In this document: positions 34,945 to 43,407 of the stretch, piece by piece
How the letters are laid out: each line of letters starts with the position of its first letter
Position numbering within the stretch: position 1 is the first letter of the stretch
Source: an uncultured Chitinophaga sp.
GTDB lineage: Bacteria > Bacteroidota > Bacteroidia > Chitinophagales > Chitinophagaceae
Direction of reading: 5' to 3'
Assembly: GCF_946479755.1 (NCBI RefSeq)
Contig: NZ_CAMLHC010000005.1
Location: forward strand, 254,431 to 318,430
Length of the DNA: 64,000 nt
Position numbers and translations under genes: made by a program
The notes under the pieces: model-generated
What the model was told of the DNA's origin: nothing
Databases searched by the model: none
The model's input: the letters and a program-made list of their open reading frames with translations, nothing else

Positions 34945-36141
34945 ATGATACCCAACGTCAGACAGGCATATAATCAACAGTTCACCGACGACCGCTATCA
35001 GGCCTTCCTGGAAGGCATTGCACAGGATGCCGGCATAGCGCCCGATTTCCGGGTGGCCGAAACACCGGTGTTTGTACCCGCCGATCTGACCAGCAAACTT
35101 ATACAGGCCTGCGAAGAAATTGTGAATGTGATCCTGCGGCCAGACTTTAAGTCAATCACCCAGGACGCCATTCCCGCCGATCTGAAAGTGCCGCATGAAA
35201 ATGAACATCCGCACTTTATCGTGATCGATTTTGCCGTATGCCAGGACGAAGCCGGCGCCTACTCCCCCCGGCTCATCGAGTTACAGGGCTTCCCTACCAT
35301 GTACGCCTTCCAGGACGTGATGGCACGGCAATTCAAAAACCACTTCGCTATTCCGGAACAACTGAGCAATTTTTTCAACGGCATCGATGAAAAAACCTAT
35401 TATCAACTACTTCGGGAAATGATCGTAGGCCACCTCCCCACGGAGGAAGTCGTGTTACTGGAAATAAAACCGGAAGAACAGAAAACACGCATCGACTTTG
35501 CCAGCACAGAAAAGTATATCGGCATCCGCACGGTATGCCTCACCCAACTGATACAGGAAGGGAAAAAACTGTTTTATATGCGCGATGGCATTAAAACGCC
35601 CATCCAACGCATCTTTAACCGCATCATCTTCGATGATCTCCGGAAACAGTCCGGTCACCTGGAGCCGCATGTGAACCTGTTCCAGGACCTCGATGTAGAA
35701 TGGATCACGCACCCCAACTGGTTTTACCGGATCAGCAAATACACCATGCCTTTTATTCACAGTGAATTTGTGCCTAAAAGCTGGTTCCTGCATGAACTAC
35801 CGGTAGTACCCGCCGACCTGGAGAACTATGTACTGAAACCCCTGTTTTCCTTTGCCGGACAGGGCGTGGTGATAGACCTCACACAACAGGACATTGATAA
35901 TATTAAAGATCCTGAAAACTGGATTTTACAACACAAAGTGAAATACGCCCCTGCTATACAAACACCCACCGGGCCGGCTATCTGCGAAATCCGGATGATG
36001 TACATCTGGCCGGACAGCTCTCCACGGCCCATCCTGGTACACAACCTGTCCAGGATCAGTAAGGGAAAAATGATTGGTGTAGGCTTCAACAGCACCGACA
36101 CATGGGTGGGCGGCAGCTGCTGTTTCTTCGAATTTGCTTAG
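34945..36141 (+). CDS. Glutathionylspermidine-synthetase-like ATP-grasp protein
   Basis: 398 residues, cytoplasmic. RLIELQGFPTMYAFQ (109-123) resembles the metal-binding E-x-N segment of glutathionylspermidine synthetase-type enzymes (here Glu112-Leu-Gln114), and YVLKPLFSFAGQGVVID (295-311, Lys298) resembles the ATP-binding KP...G loop. In that family these parts occur in this order, unlike ordinary ATP-grasp enzymes, so a permuted ATP-grasp fold is inferred. It would join a carboxylate to an amine. I do not recognise a characterised close relative. It ends the cluster and converges with the LRR gene, eight bases between stops. Confidence 0.7.
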   Translation: MIPNVRQAYNQQFTDDRYQAFLEGIAQDAGIAPDFRVAETPVFVPADLTSKLIQACEEIVNVILRPDFKSITQDAIPADLKVPHENEHPHFIVIDFAVCQDEAGAYSPRLIELQGFPTMYAFQDVMARQFKNHFAIPEQLSNFFNGIDEKTYYQLLREMIVGHLPTEEVVLLEIKPEEQKTRIDFASTEKYIGIRTVCLTQLIQEGKKLFYMRDGIKTPIQRIFNRIIFDDLRKQSGHLEPHVNLFQDLDVEWITHPNWFYRISKYTMPFIHSEFVPKSWFLHELPVVPADLENYVLKPLFSFAGQGVVIDLTQQDIDNIKDPENWILQHKVKYAPAIQTPTGPAICEIRMMYIWPDSSPRPILVHNLSRISKGKMIGVGFNSTDTWVGGSCCFFEFA

Positions 36142-36149
36142 GCAGCGGA

Positions 36150-36851
36150 TTATAAACGCAGCAGGTCTTCTTTGGAGAATTTTTCCTGGTTGATACTCAG
36201 CTCAATGGTATCCAGCTGTTTGAGCTCCGGAAGAACTTTAAGAAGGGCTGCTTTTTTATCGTTTTTGATCTTCTTGTTGATATAAAAATCCCGGATGTAG
36301 ATTTTCGCCGGAGGATTGACTGTCACCAGTGCTGACAGGTCTTTCAAATGGAACATATTGGTCAGCCTCAATTCTTTTAATTGTTTCAATGTCGAAAAAT
36401 CCAATAACTGCCGGGCATTCAGCTCAAATAAAAAAAGTTTTTCAATCGCTGAAAAATCTTCTAAAAAAGCCAGGTCATTGATCTTTGCGACACCCGAAAT
36501 CTCTATATGTCTTAATGACGGTAAAACAGGAAAGGCCAGATGATCGATTTTTGAGGTAAAACTCTCCAGCTTCAATGTTTCCAGCGAAAGCTCCTGTAAA
36601 AAATCCAGTGTGTTAACAGCCCCTTTATTACTGATCATCAGCGCTGTCAACGATTTACACTGGGATACCGGAGAGAGGTCTTTAACACTGCCCGCAATGA
36701 GCAGACTTTTCAGATTTGTAAGTTTGGAGATGAATTTTAAAGAAATACTGGTATAGATATAGAGGTTTAATGTGTCGATTTCATCTGTGTTATACGTCTT
36801 CAGCACATCTATATCTTTTGCGCTGTTTATTTCAATATCTACGGTCATCAT
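36150..36851 (-). CDS. Leucine-rich-repeat protein
   Basis: 233 residues made of about eight irregular leucine-rich repeats, e.g. LTNLKSLLIAGSVKDLSPVSQ and STLKQLKELRLTNMFHLKDLSAL, without signal peptide or membrane helix. LRR proteins of this size in Bacteroidota often bind proteins; some are immunity proteins or adaptors. The gene and its minus-strand neighbours are visibly more AT-rich than surrounding genes, in keeping with an acquired region. No partner domain identifies a role. Confidence 0.75.
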   Translation of the reverse strand: MMTVDIEINSAKDIDVLKTYNTDEIDTLNLYIYTSISLKFISKLTNLKSLLIAGSVKDLSPVSQCKSLTALMISNKGAVNTLDFLQELSLETLKLESFTSKIDHLAFPVLPSLRHIEISGVAKINDLAFLEDFSAIEKLFLFELNARQLLDFSTLKQLKELRLTNMFHLKDLSALVTVNPPAKIYIRDFYINKKIKNDKKAALLKVLPELKQLDTIELSINQEKFSKEDLLRL

Positions 36852-36901
36852 CCTGGTGTTTTTTATTTACCTTTTGGGCATCGTGCTGTTCGGGAAAGGA
36901 C

Positions 36902-37603
36902 CTATTTAATCATCCCGTTTATTTTAGTTAAAATGTCATGTTCCCACCTGCTGCGTTCTTCGGCATCCGAAAACCCGTTCCCGCCTGTTGACGCCACAAT
37001 ACTTTCCAGCACCTGTTTCGTATGCTTCAACCCAAAATACGCTCCGATATGAAGAATATCATTGTCGGGTATTTCATATTCCCACCATTTTAAAATTTCC
37101 CGGCAGAAAACGCCGTCCCAGGTCAGGCACTCGTTATCCGCTTCAACGCTGCCTTCGATATCATAGGTAGTAAAACCTCCCAACTGTGTATCATAGGCAA
37201 AAATGGTAGCATGAGCGTAGGCTAAAATCGGTTTGTACCGGTCGACGTTATAGGCATCCTGTTGGTATTTCTTCAGATCGATAATACTATATGGATAAGT
37301 ATAATCCTTGTCAAGCCTGTGCTGTTGCATTACTGCATCCGTACAGTTTTCATTGAATAATTCAATAACGTTGCGTGGTAAATTTATTTGCTTTATTAGC
37401 GCCAGTATGGCTTCTTTGGTGACTCTTTCCGTATCTGCGTCCACCTCTTGCTGCCACTCTCTTTGAGATTTTTCTGCATCCAACTTCAATCGCTGTTTTT
37501 GATAATTTTTGCTCCCGCTTCTTCTCCTAAAAAACATCATTACAAAAAACAACATTACAATGAATAATATCCAAAGCAATGGGTAAATAGACTTTTCTTC
37601 CAT
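36902..37603 (-). CDS. Hypothetical protein with N-terminal membrane helix
   Basis: 233 residues from the ATG at 37603 (a TTG at 37627 would add eight). One membrane helix (about residues 8-26) is followed by a basic stretch and a soluble domain of about 190 residues (for example ILAYAHATIFAYDTQLGG and CREILKWWEYEIPDNDILH). I do not recognise the domain; its length and aromatic pattern are somewhat reminiscent of immunity-type SUKH folds, but without convincing motifs. It lies 50 bases from the LRR gene on the same strand, possibly co-transcribed. Confidence 0.6.
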   Translation of the reverse strand: MEEKSIYPLLWILFIVMLFFVMMFFRRRSGSKNYQKQRLKLDAEKSQREWQQEVDADTERVTKEAILALIKQINLPRNVIELFNENCTDAVMQQHRLDKDYTYPYSIIDLKKYQQDAYNVDRYKPILAYAHATIFAYDTQLGGFTTYDIEGSVEADNECLTWDGVFCREILKWWEYEIPDNDILHIGAYFGLKHTKQVLESIVASTGGNGFSDAEERSRWEHDILTKINGMIK

Positions 37604-37617
37604 GACTAATGGTAAGT

Positions 37618-37658
37618 GAACAAACAACCACCTGTTTTACACAGGTAGCTGTTTGTTC
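37618..37658. repeat. Inverted repeat between two small membrane-protein genes
   Basis: Arms 37618-37634 and 37642-37658 pair over 17 positions with two mismatches around a seven-base loop. It lies in the 74-base gap between the 60-residue gene and the following gene on the minus strand and may terminate or attenuate. Confidence 0.6.
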
Positions 37659-37677
37659 GTTGATACAGAAACTTGTC

Positions 37678-37860
37678 TTAAAAGAATTGTTTCCCTGTAA
37701 TAATACCATACAGGGAGAGCACAAACAGAATGGCAACAGCCAACAGGTAAAATGGTTTATACCTGAACTCCATGCCTTTTTTCTTTGCGTATTTGTAATA
37801 CAGGAAAGTACCTCCCAAATACAGGCTGGTAAACAGCAATACTAAGTAATTAACATTCAT
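37678..37860 (-). CDS. Small two-helix membrane protein
   Basis: 60 residues with two predicted transmembrane helices (about 4-22 and 36-54) and a short basic loop, KYAKKKGMEFRYK. No family recognised. It lies upstream of the hypothetical membrane-anchored gene on the same strand. Confidence 0.55.
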   Translation of the reverse strand: MNVNYLVLLFTSLYLGGTFLYYKYAKKKGMEFRYKPFYLLAVAILFVLSLYGIITGKQFF

Positions 37861-37904
37861 ACTTTTCGGTTTAACAATTGGTTTTTATTGTTTTTGATTG
37901 ATGA

Positions 37905-39062
37905 TTAACGGCGTTGTTCCAGTGCAGCGATTCTCTTTTGCAGGTCAATGATATACAGGGTCAGTTCTTCTACCTTCTGCACGAGCTTCCGGTTCACTTC
38001 CCCGAGGTCATGCCCGTCTCTGGCCACTTCAGCAGCAGCCGGCATGTCGGGCAGATGCTGATGTTGACGGATATAGTTTTCTACTTCCTGTAAAGAAGGC
38101 AGTACATAATTTTTGCTGAAGACATAATCCGGCCAGTCGGCTGCGGCAACCGTTACTTTTACTTTCTGGGCGAGGATAGTGCCTTTTACCGCCAGTTTTG
38201 CCTTAGGATTGAGCGTACCAATACCTACGTCGCCATTGGCGCCAACGTGAAAAAGGTTAGTCCAGATTGAATTATTGCCTTTTTCCCAAATCTGCCAGGC
38301 CTTATTCATCGGGCGCACTCCATATCCCATCACACCATTCTGCAGATCTGTACTGCCTTTATAACTGGAAAAAAAATCACATTGAGCAGATGTTGAATCT
38401 TTCGTAATAAAAACCAAATCATCTGTCCGGCCGATGCTATTGATGTTCAGAATTCCGTTTCTTACCGGTTTCCCAAGCGACATCCCGGTAGAGTCATAGA
38501 CAAAACCAGTAACGTCCGTGTAGGGAAGCTTCTCGAACTTGTTGTTATCAAAATCACATTTCAGCCCGTAGTAGTCAGTTCTGGCAAGGAAGCCGTTTGG
38601 TGGCACAAGTGTCTGGCCATAAGTGCCGCCCGTCAGGGGACTTTGGTTCGCCAACAGGTTAGTGGCCTTTACATAAATACCTCCCCACTGATAGTTTGAT
38701 CTCATCCATAGGGCGTTGTTAAACACAAAAAAAACAGCCGCTTTGGGATTGCCGGATGTGCACTGGATTTCCATGCCGTCAAACCTTCTTGAGTTCTCCC
38801 ATTTGTCGATGCGGATGAGAAAAGTACCCTGCCGGTCAAAAAAGTTAGCGTCCCCCTGGACAGAGACTTCTACCAGGGAAGCATACCTGTGCGTACTATC
38901 ATTTATCTGCGCGATTTTGTAGTAAAAGAGATTGTAATTATTGGTCCAGTCCTGCGTTGCTCCAATGAGTTTCCACGGAATTTCTTCCTGGGCCCTAACG
39001 ATAGCGGGACAAATACCTAAGGCCATAATAAGCCAGCAGCATAGTAATCGGGACATTTTCAT
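37905..39062 (-). CDS. Exported protein with C-terminal DWPDYVF-type domain
   Basis: 385 residues. The signal peptide ends near residue 24 (ICPAIVRAQ). The central part (about 25-270) is beta-rich with no named domain. The C-terminal 110 residues have the common Bacteroidota arrangement: VGIGTLNPKAKLAVKG, then DWPDYVFSKNY, EVENYIRQHQHLPDMPAA, LGEVNRKLVQKVEELTLY and a coiled-coil tail. This resembles phage-tail-fibre or trimeric chaperone-like ends and probably drives trimer formation. Likely secreted or surface-exposed; function unknown. Confidence 0.8.
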   Translation of the reverse strand: MKMSRLLCCWLIMALGICPAIVRAQEEIPWKLIGATQDWTNNYNLFYYKIAQINDSTHRYASLVEVSVQGDANFFDRQGTFLIRIDKWENSRRFDGMEIQCTSGNPKAAVFFVFNNALWMRSNYQWGGIYVKATNLLANQSPLTGGTYGQTLVPPNGFLARTDYYGLKCDFDNNKFEKLPYTDVTGFVYDSTGMSLGKPVRNGILNINSIGRTDDLVFITKDSTSAQCDFFSSYKGSTDLQNGVMGYGVRPMNKAWQIWEKGNNSIWTNLFHVGANGDVGIGTLNPKAKLAVKGTILAQKVKVTVAAADWPDYVFSKNYVLPSLQEVENYIRQHQHLPDMPAAAEVARDGHDLGEVNRKLVQKVEELTLYIIDLQKRIAALEQRR

Positions 39063-39278
39063 AAGTATATGATTTAACAGTAAATTTCATCAGGAGCGGG
39101 TAAGGTTAACATACACATGCATTCTGACTACGAAGTAGCATAAAAAATCAAATTTCCACTATCACACAAACGTTGTATTTATCTAATCTCCCTGCGCACA
39201 AATACACTGCGTTGCACCATCCTACCTTTACAATAAATATTTAACTTTATATCAATATGTCAACTCAATAACTATCCT

Positions 39279-40394
39279 ATGTTTAGTAATCTTGCCATAG
39301 ATGTGGCACTGGGGCTGATATTCATTTATCTGCTGTACAGTTTGTTAGCCTCCATTGTACAGGAGATGATCGCACGGTTATTCAACGCCCGGGCGCGGGT
39401 ATTAACAAAGGCGCTGCGGCGTTTGCTGGAAGATGACGACCGGAGCGGCGATCTGGGCATTTTCGGCCGTTTCACTTTTTTCAACTGGTTTTATGAGCTG
39501 GGCTGGAGTGTGGTCCATTTCTTTGCACCATTTCAGAATGGCCCGTTTTTGAAAAAGTTTTACCAGTCGCCCTCCATCCGTTACCTGGGAGAAAACAGCG
39601 CTTCTGCGCGGCCGGCGTATATCAGTCCGCAGATATTTTCACAGGCGATGGTCCACCTGTTACGCGGCCAGCCGGAAGGGCAGCAGTCTGAGACTGCCGC
39701 CATCCGGGACAGCCTGGCGCATAACACGCTGCACCTGGCGCCGGATACGCTCACCCACCTGCGGAATCTTTTTGAAGATGCACATCACCAGGTGCCACAG
39801 TTCCGTATCAATATGGAGACCTGGTTCAACGAGACCATGACCCGCGCCAGCGGCTGGTATAAGCGACAGACACAGGTATGGCTGCTGGTCCTAGGCCTGG
39901 GCATTGCCGCCGTTTTTAATGTAGACACGATTGCGATTGCCCGTATCCTGATGAAAGATAAAAACGTGCGGGAGCAGATGGTGAGGCTGGTAGCCAGTCG
40001 CGAACCTTCCTATACGGCTATAACAGATACGCTCACACGAAAACACCTGCTGCACCGTGACAGCAGCTATTTCCGGCAGGACACAGCCGTCTCCATGCTG
40101 TTAAAAGATACCGCCCTGATCGGGGTGTACGCGGTGCTACGGCAGGATGCCGGCGACGCGAAAAATGTGCTGGGCATCAGCCGCGCATGCGTGACCGATA
40201 CCGCCGGCAACAAAAAGGAACTGCATTGTGGATTTACCCACCCCTATCAGCAGAATGGATGGCTGGTACTGGCCGGATGGGGCATCACGGCCCTGGCCAT
40301 CTCGCTGGGCGCGCCTTTCTGGTTCGACCTCCTGGGGAGAGTAGTAAAGTTCCGTAACGTGCCGCCACGGCAAGAGAATGCCAGTGGGGTATAG
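39279..40394 (+). CDS. Conserved hypothetical integral membrane protein
   Basis: 371 residues. One N-terminal helix (about 7-28, IDVALGLIFIYLLYSLLASI), a soluble middle (30-200), a second helix near 206-228 (VWLLVLGLGIAAVFNV) and a C-terminal helix near 330-350 (LVLAGWGITALAISLGAPFWF) ending in a basic tail. The pattern RxNMETWFNETMTRASGWYKR just before the second helix is characteristic of a membrane protein group I have seen in several phyla but cannot name. Role unknown. Adjacent gap 39063-39278 shows no consensus promoter. Confidence 0.65.
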   Translation: MFSNLAIDVALGLIFIYLLYSLLASIVQEMIARLFNARARVLTKALRRLLEDDDRSGDLGIFGRFTFFNWFYELGWSVVHFFAPFQNGPFLKKFYQSPSIRYLGENSASARPAYISPQIFSQAMVHLLRGQPEGQQSETAAIRDSLAHNTLHLAPDTLTHLRNLFEDAHHQVPQFRINMETWFNETMTRASGWYKRQTQVWLLVLGLGIAAVFNVDTIAIARILMKDKNVREQMVRLVASREPSYTAITDTLTRKHLLHRDSSYFRQDTAVSMLLKDTALIGVYAVLRQDAGDAKNVLGISRACVTDTAGNKKELHCGFTHPYQQNGWLVLAGWGITALAISLGAPFWFDLLGRVVKFRNVPPRQENASGV

Positions 40395-40489
40395 TAAGAC
40401 ACTGCTGCAGGAAAGTCGCCAACATTCCACGTATAGCGCCTTTACTATACTGCAGGTCAAAAATCCGGGTTCCAATGGCCTTTAAAGCG

Positions 40490-40497
40490 TACTTTTG
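40490..40497 (+). promoter_or_regulatory. -7 promoter element TACTTTTG for the RidA-like gene
   Basis: TACTTTTG fits TAnnTTTG and lies 35 bases before the ATG at 40533. No clear -33 element. Confidence 0.5.
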
Positions 40498-40532
40498 AGC
40501 CGTCTTCTCACCCTTCTTCAAAACATAATTTT

Positions 40533-40919
40533 ATGAAACGCACCCTTTATTCTTCCGGCGCACAATGGGAAAACAAGGTCGGATATTCCCGCGCGGTACG
40601 GGTAGGTAATACCATCGAAGTTTCAGGAACAGTAGCGGTAGACAATGACAAGGTAGTAGCGGAGGGCGACGCCTATGAACAGACCCGTTTTGTGCTGGCT
40701 AAAATAGAATCGGTCCTCATCTCCGCGGGCGCCACCCTGCATGACGTTGTCAGGACCCGCATGTATGTGACCGACATTTCCCGCTGGGAAGAATATGGCC
40801 GTGCACACGGCGAATTTTTTAAAGCTATCAAACCTGCCACTACCATGGTAGAGGTTAGCAAGCTGATAGACCCGCGGTACCTGGTGGAGATAGAAGCTAC
40901 TGCCACTGTGATGCCATAA
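40533..40919 (+). CDS. RidA-family protein lacking the catalytic Arg
   Basis: 128 residues of the YjgF/YER057c/UK114 fold, which forms trimers. Conserved features include SGTVAVD, AGATLHDVVRTRMYVTD and the terminal VEIEATATV. In canonical RidA the imine-binding Arg lies in ARSCVEV; here the same segment reads ATTMVEV, so Arg is replaced by Thr103. Members lacking this Arg (Rid4-7-like) do not hydrolyse 2-aminoacrylate and have other or unknown roles, so the gene should not be called ridA. It has its own promoter and is followed by a strong inverted repeat. Confidence 0.85.
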   Translation: MKRTLYSSGAQWENKVGYSRAVRVGNTIEVSGTVAVDNDKVVAEGDAYEQTRFVLAKIESVLISAGATLHDVVRTRMYVTDISRWEEYGRAHGEFFKAIKPATTMVEVSKLIDPRYLVEIEATATVMP

Positions 40920-40986
40920 TGATAGCCGATGTCACTGGTGCAGGGAGGTAAAAGCGAGGATGGGCGCGGCTGTTTGATATAAAGCA

Positions 40987-41034
40987 CGAAGCTTAACGGG
41001 GAAATACCTTTATAATATTCCCTGTTAAGCTTCG
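40987..41034. terminator. Strong inverted repeat between the RidA-like gene and rhodanese
   Basis: Arms 40987-41002 and 41019-41034 form a 16-bp stem with one G-T pair. It lies between convergent stops (40919 and 41057) and may terminate both, though T-runs are weak. Confidence 0.6.
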
Positions 41035-41056
41035 CGCGTATTGGTAATTTACTGAT

Positions 41057-41356
41057 TTATTGGGCCTGCCAGTTGAGCATACCGCCCACCAGGTTCTTCA
41101 CATTGGTGAAGCCCATGGTTTCCAGGAGCATGCAGGCTTGTCCGCTGCGGTTGCCGCTGCGGCAGTATACGATGACTTCCTCGTCTTTCAGGTGTTCTAT
41201 TTCATCTACCTGCATTGTCTGTACGAGGCCCAGCGGAATATGAAAGCCACCGATATTGAATTCAGCGCGCTCGTGTGGTTCACGAACATCGAGGATGTTC
41301 AGTTGTTCACCGGCGTCGATGCGTTGTTTCAGTTCTTCTTTTGTGATATTCTGCAT
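41057..41356 (-). CDS. Single-domain rhodanese
   Basis: 99 residues, one rhodanese domain. Cys65 in VYCRSGNRSG is the sulfur-accepting catalytic Cys, with the six-residue active-site loop typical of single-domain thiosulfate sulfurtransferases, and ILDVREPHE is the CH2A-like motif. Cytoplasmic. It trails the ddl/PASTA genes on the minus strand with a 46-base gap. Confidence 0.9.
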   Translation of the reverse strand: MQNITKEELKQRIDAGEQLNILDVREPHERAEFNIGGFHIPLGLVQTMQVDEIEHLKDEEVIVYCRSGNRSGQACMLLETMGFTNVKNLVGGMLNWQAQ

Positions 41357-41402
41357 GATATAAAGTTTAAGTTCAGTTTAAAAATGGTGGTTTTGATGGT
41401 GG

Positions 41403-42209
41403 TTATTCCTGTACGGGCACCTGTGCCGAATCTTTCACCGGTTTGGTGGCAGAGAGCCACAGGTCGATGCTTTCCCCGGCCCTGACCATGTTGAAATCGC
41501 CGATTTCGTTTCTGCGGGCGGGCACCTGCCTGATAATAAATGCGTTGGCGGTGTCCGTAACGCCCGGATCAATGATGATGGTACCAGCGCTCAGGTTGTT
41601 CGCGTTGAGCATTTCGCGGGCTTCTGTGAAAGTGAGGCCTACGAAATCAGGCACCGGGTTTTCGATGCTGCCGGTACCGCTGCTGATAATCAGGGTAATA
41701 TTACTGCCTTCAGCAACAGGGGTGCCGGCTTTGATGCGTTTGCCATTGAGCAGCTGCTGCAATACGGTATTGGTGGCGAAGTCCGGCCGGTAAATAGTAT
41801 CTCCTACATTGAGGCGCACGCTTTTCAGCATCATCTCCGCACTGCGGAAGGTCAGCCCTTCCAGGTCGGGCATTTTCACCATGGGAGCCACTACTTTGTT
41901 CACCGTCAGATAGATCGTTCTGCCGACTTTTACGCGGGCGCCTTTATCGGGGGTCTGTACCCATACAGACAAAGGAGGGATACTGTCTATGTAGATGGAG
42001 TCTCTTACATCGGCTTCGAATCCTTCCTTTTCCAGGAGGGCAATGGCTTCTTTTACACTTTTCCCCCGCACGTCCGGGACTGTCAGTTCTTCATTATGCC
42101 GGGTGATAACGCCCAGCAGTGAGAAAAACAACAGTGCCAGTCCAAAAAAGAACGCTATCACGACCAACAGGTTAATTCCGAAAGAGCGTTTGGTAATAAA
42201 GTCGAACAC
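41403..42209 (-). CDS. Membrane-anchored PASTA-domain protein
   Basis: 268 residues from a GTG start. One N-terminal helix (about 10-36) places three consecutive PASTA domains (about 42-105, 108-178, 182-255) in the periplasm; each begins with a VPDVRG/MPDLEG/VPDFVG-type motif. PASTA domains bind peptidoglycan fragments or beta-lactams, usually on kinases or PBPs, but here there is no kinase or transpeptidase domain. It is 37 bases from ddl, so a cell-wall link is likely. Confidence 0.88.
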   Translation of the reverse strand: MFDFITKRSFGINLLVVIAFFFGLALLFFSLLGVITRHNEELTVPDVRGKSVKEAIALLEKEGFEADVRDSIYIDSIPPLSVWVQTPDKGARVKVGRTIYLTVNKVVAPMVKMPDLEGLTFRSAEMMLKSVRLNVGDTIYRPDFATNTVLQQLLNGKRIKAGTPVAEGSNITLIISSGTGSIENPVPDFVGLTFTEAREMLNANNLSAGTIIIDPGVTDTANAFIIRQVPARRNEIGDFNMVRAGESIDLWLSATKPVKDSAQVPVQE

Positions 42210-42226
42210 GATAATGATTTGTTTTA

Positions 42227-42238
42227 AAATTACGAATT
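42227..42238. repeat. AAATTACGAATT box between ddl and the PASTA gene
   Basis: Minus-strand copy of the AATTCGTAATTT intergenic box, between the ddl stop and the PASTA start. Confidence 0.5.
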
Positions 42239-42246
42239 ACGGGCTA

Positions 42247-43236
42247 TTATTTTTTCATGCATTCTTCCAGCACTTCGCCATAGAACGCCTGCAGGGTTTT
42301 GCCGGCGGCCCTTACCTGCTGCGGCACCAGGCTGTTCTCTGACTGGCCGGGCATGGTGTTGGCTTCGAGGAAGTACAGTTTGCCGGTAGCCTCTTCATAG
42401 ATAAAGTCAATCCGGGTGATTCCCTTACAATTCAGCTTGTTATACAGGGTAGACGCTGTTTGCTGCACCAGTGCGGTGATTTCGTCCGATACCGGCGCCG
42501 GTGTGATTTCGTTGGATACCCCTGGTGTATATTTGGCTTCGTAGTCGAAGAACTCCTTGCTGCTCACTACTTCTGTGATCGGCAATACGTTGAGGACGCC
42601 ATTGGCGCGGTAAAGGCCAATGGTCAGTTCCCGTCCTTTGATGAACTCTTCTATCAGCACCTGGCTGTCTTCCTTAAAGGCTTTTTCGATGGCGGCCGGC
42701 AGTTCTTCGGCGGTTTTTACCTTGGACATGCCGATGCTGCTGCCTCCTTCGGCCGGTTTCACGAACACCGGCAAACGCAGTTCCTGCAGGATAGCGGCCG
42801 GATCATGGGGCTGGTCGCGGAAGATGTGGGCGGACTTAGACACGTTTACCACATCGAGGGCGGCCACCACTTTGTTGCAATAGCTCTTATTGAAGGTCAG
42901 CGCCGACGTCACCATGCCACAGCTGGTGTATGGGATATCCAGCATTTCGAAGTAGCCCTGCAGACGGCCGTCTTCGCCGGGCGTACCATGAATACCGATG
43001 AACACCGCATCAAATTTTACCTTGTTACCGCCGATGGTCAGGGAGAAATCATTTTTATCGATCTCGTAAACAGCTCCGTCGGCAGCCGTATGGCGCCAGC
43101 CCTCGCGGGTCACGATGATCTTGTACACCTCATATTTACTGCTGTCCAGGTTCTTCTGTATGGTTTCAGCGCTCTGCACGGATATTACATATTCTCCGGA
43201 ATATCCACCGGCTACCAAGGCGATGTTCTTCTTCAT
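42247..43236 (-). CDS. ddl: D-alanine-D-alanine ligase
   Basis: 329 residues of the ATP-grasp Ddl family. Signatures: IHGTPGEDGRLQGYFEML near residue 85, VFVKPAEGGSSIGMSKV (ATP-binding, near 155-171), LIEEFIKGRELTIG and the C-terminal metal site TRIDFIYEEATGKLYFLEANTMPG. The enzyme joins two D-alanines for the peptidoglycan precursor in the cytoplasm. Co-directional with the PASTA gene downstream, probably one transcript. Confidence 0.96.
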   Translation of the reverse strand: MKKNIALVAGGYSGEYVISVQSAETIQKNLDSSKYEVYKIIVTREGWRHTAADGAVYEIDKNDFSLTIGGNKVKFDAVFIGIHGTPGEDGRLQGYFEMLDIPYTSCGMVTSALTFNKSYCNKVVAALDVVNVSKSAHIFRDQPHDPAAILQELRLPVFVKPAEGGSSIGMSKVKTAEELPAAIEKAFKEDSQVLIEEFIKGRELTIGLYRANGVLNVLPITEVVSSKEFFDYEAKYTPGVSNEITPAPVSDEITALVQQTASTLYNKLNCKGITRIDFIYEEATGKLYFLEANTMPGQSENSLVPQQVRAAGKTLQAFYGEVLEECMKK

Positions 43237-43353
43237 AAGATAAATTACAATAAGCGGGTAAAGTTAAATGTTATTTGTTAATTGTCAACAGCGGGTCAGC
43301 CGGCGATTTCAACAATTTCCGATGGCCGGAGGCCCCGGGGCGCCGGCGGACAT

Positions 43354-43387
43354 AAAAAAGCCGCCCGGAAGCTACCGGACGGCTTTT
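43354..43387 (-). terminator. Terminator of the ferredoxin gene
   Basis: 13-bp stem (43356-43368 with 43375-43387, one G-T pair) ending in T on the minus strand, 21 bases after the ferredoxin stop. Confidence 0.8.
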
Positions 43388-43407
43388 AATAAGGTGGCTC
43401 GCATATA

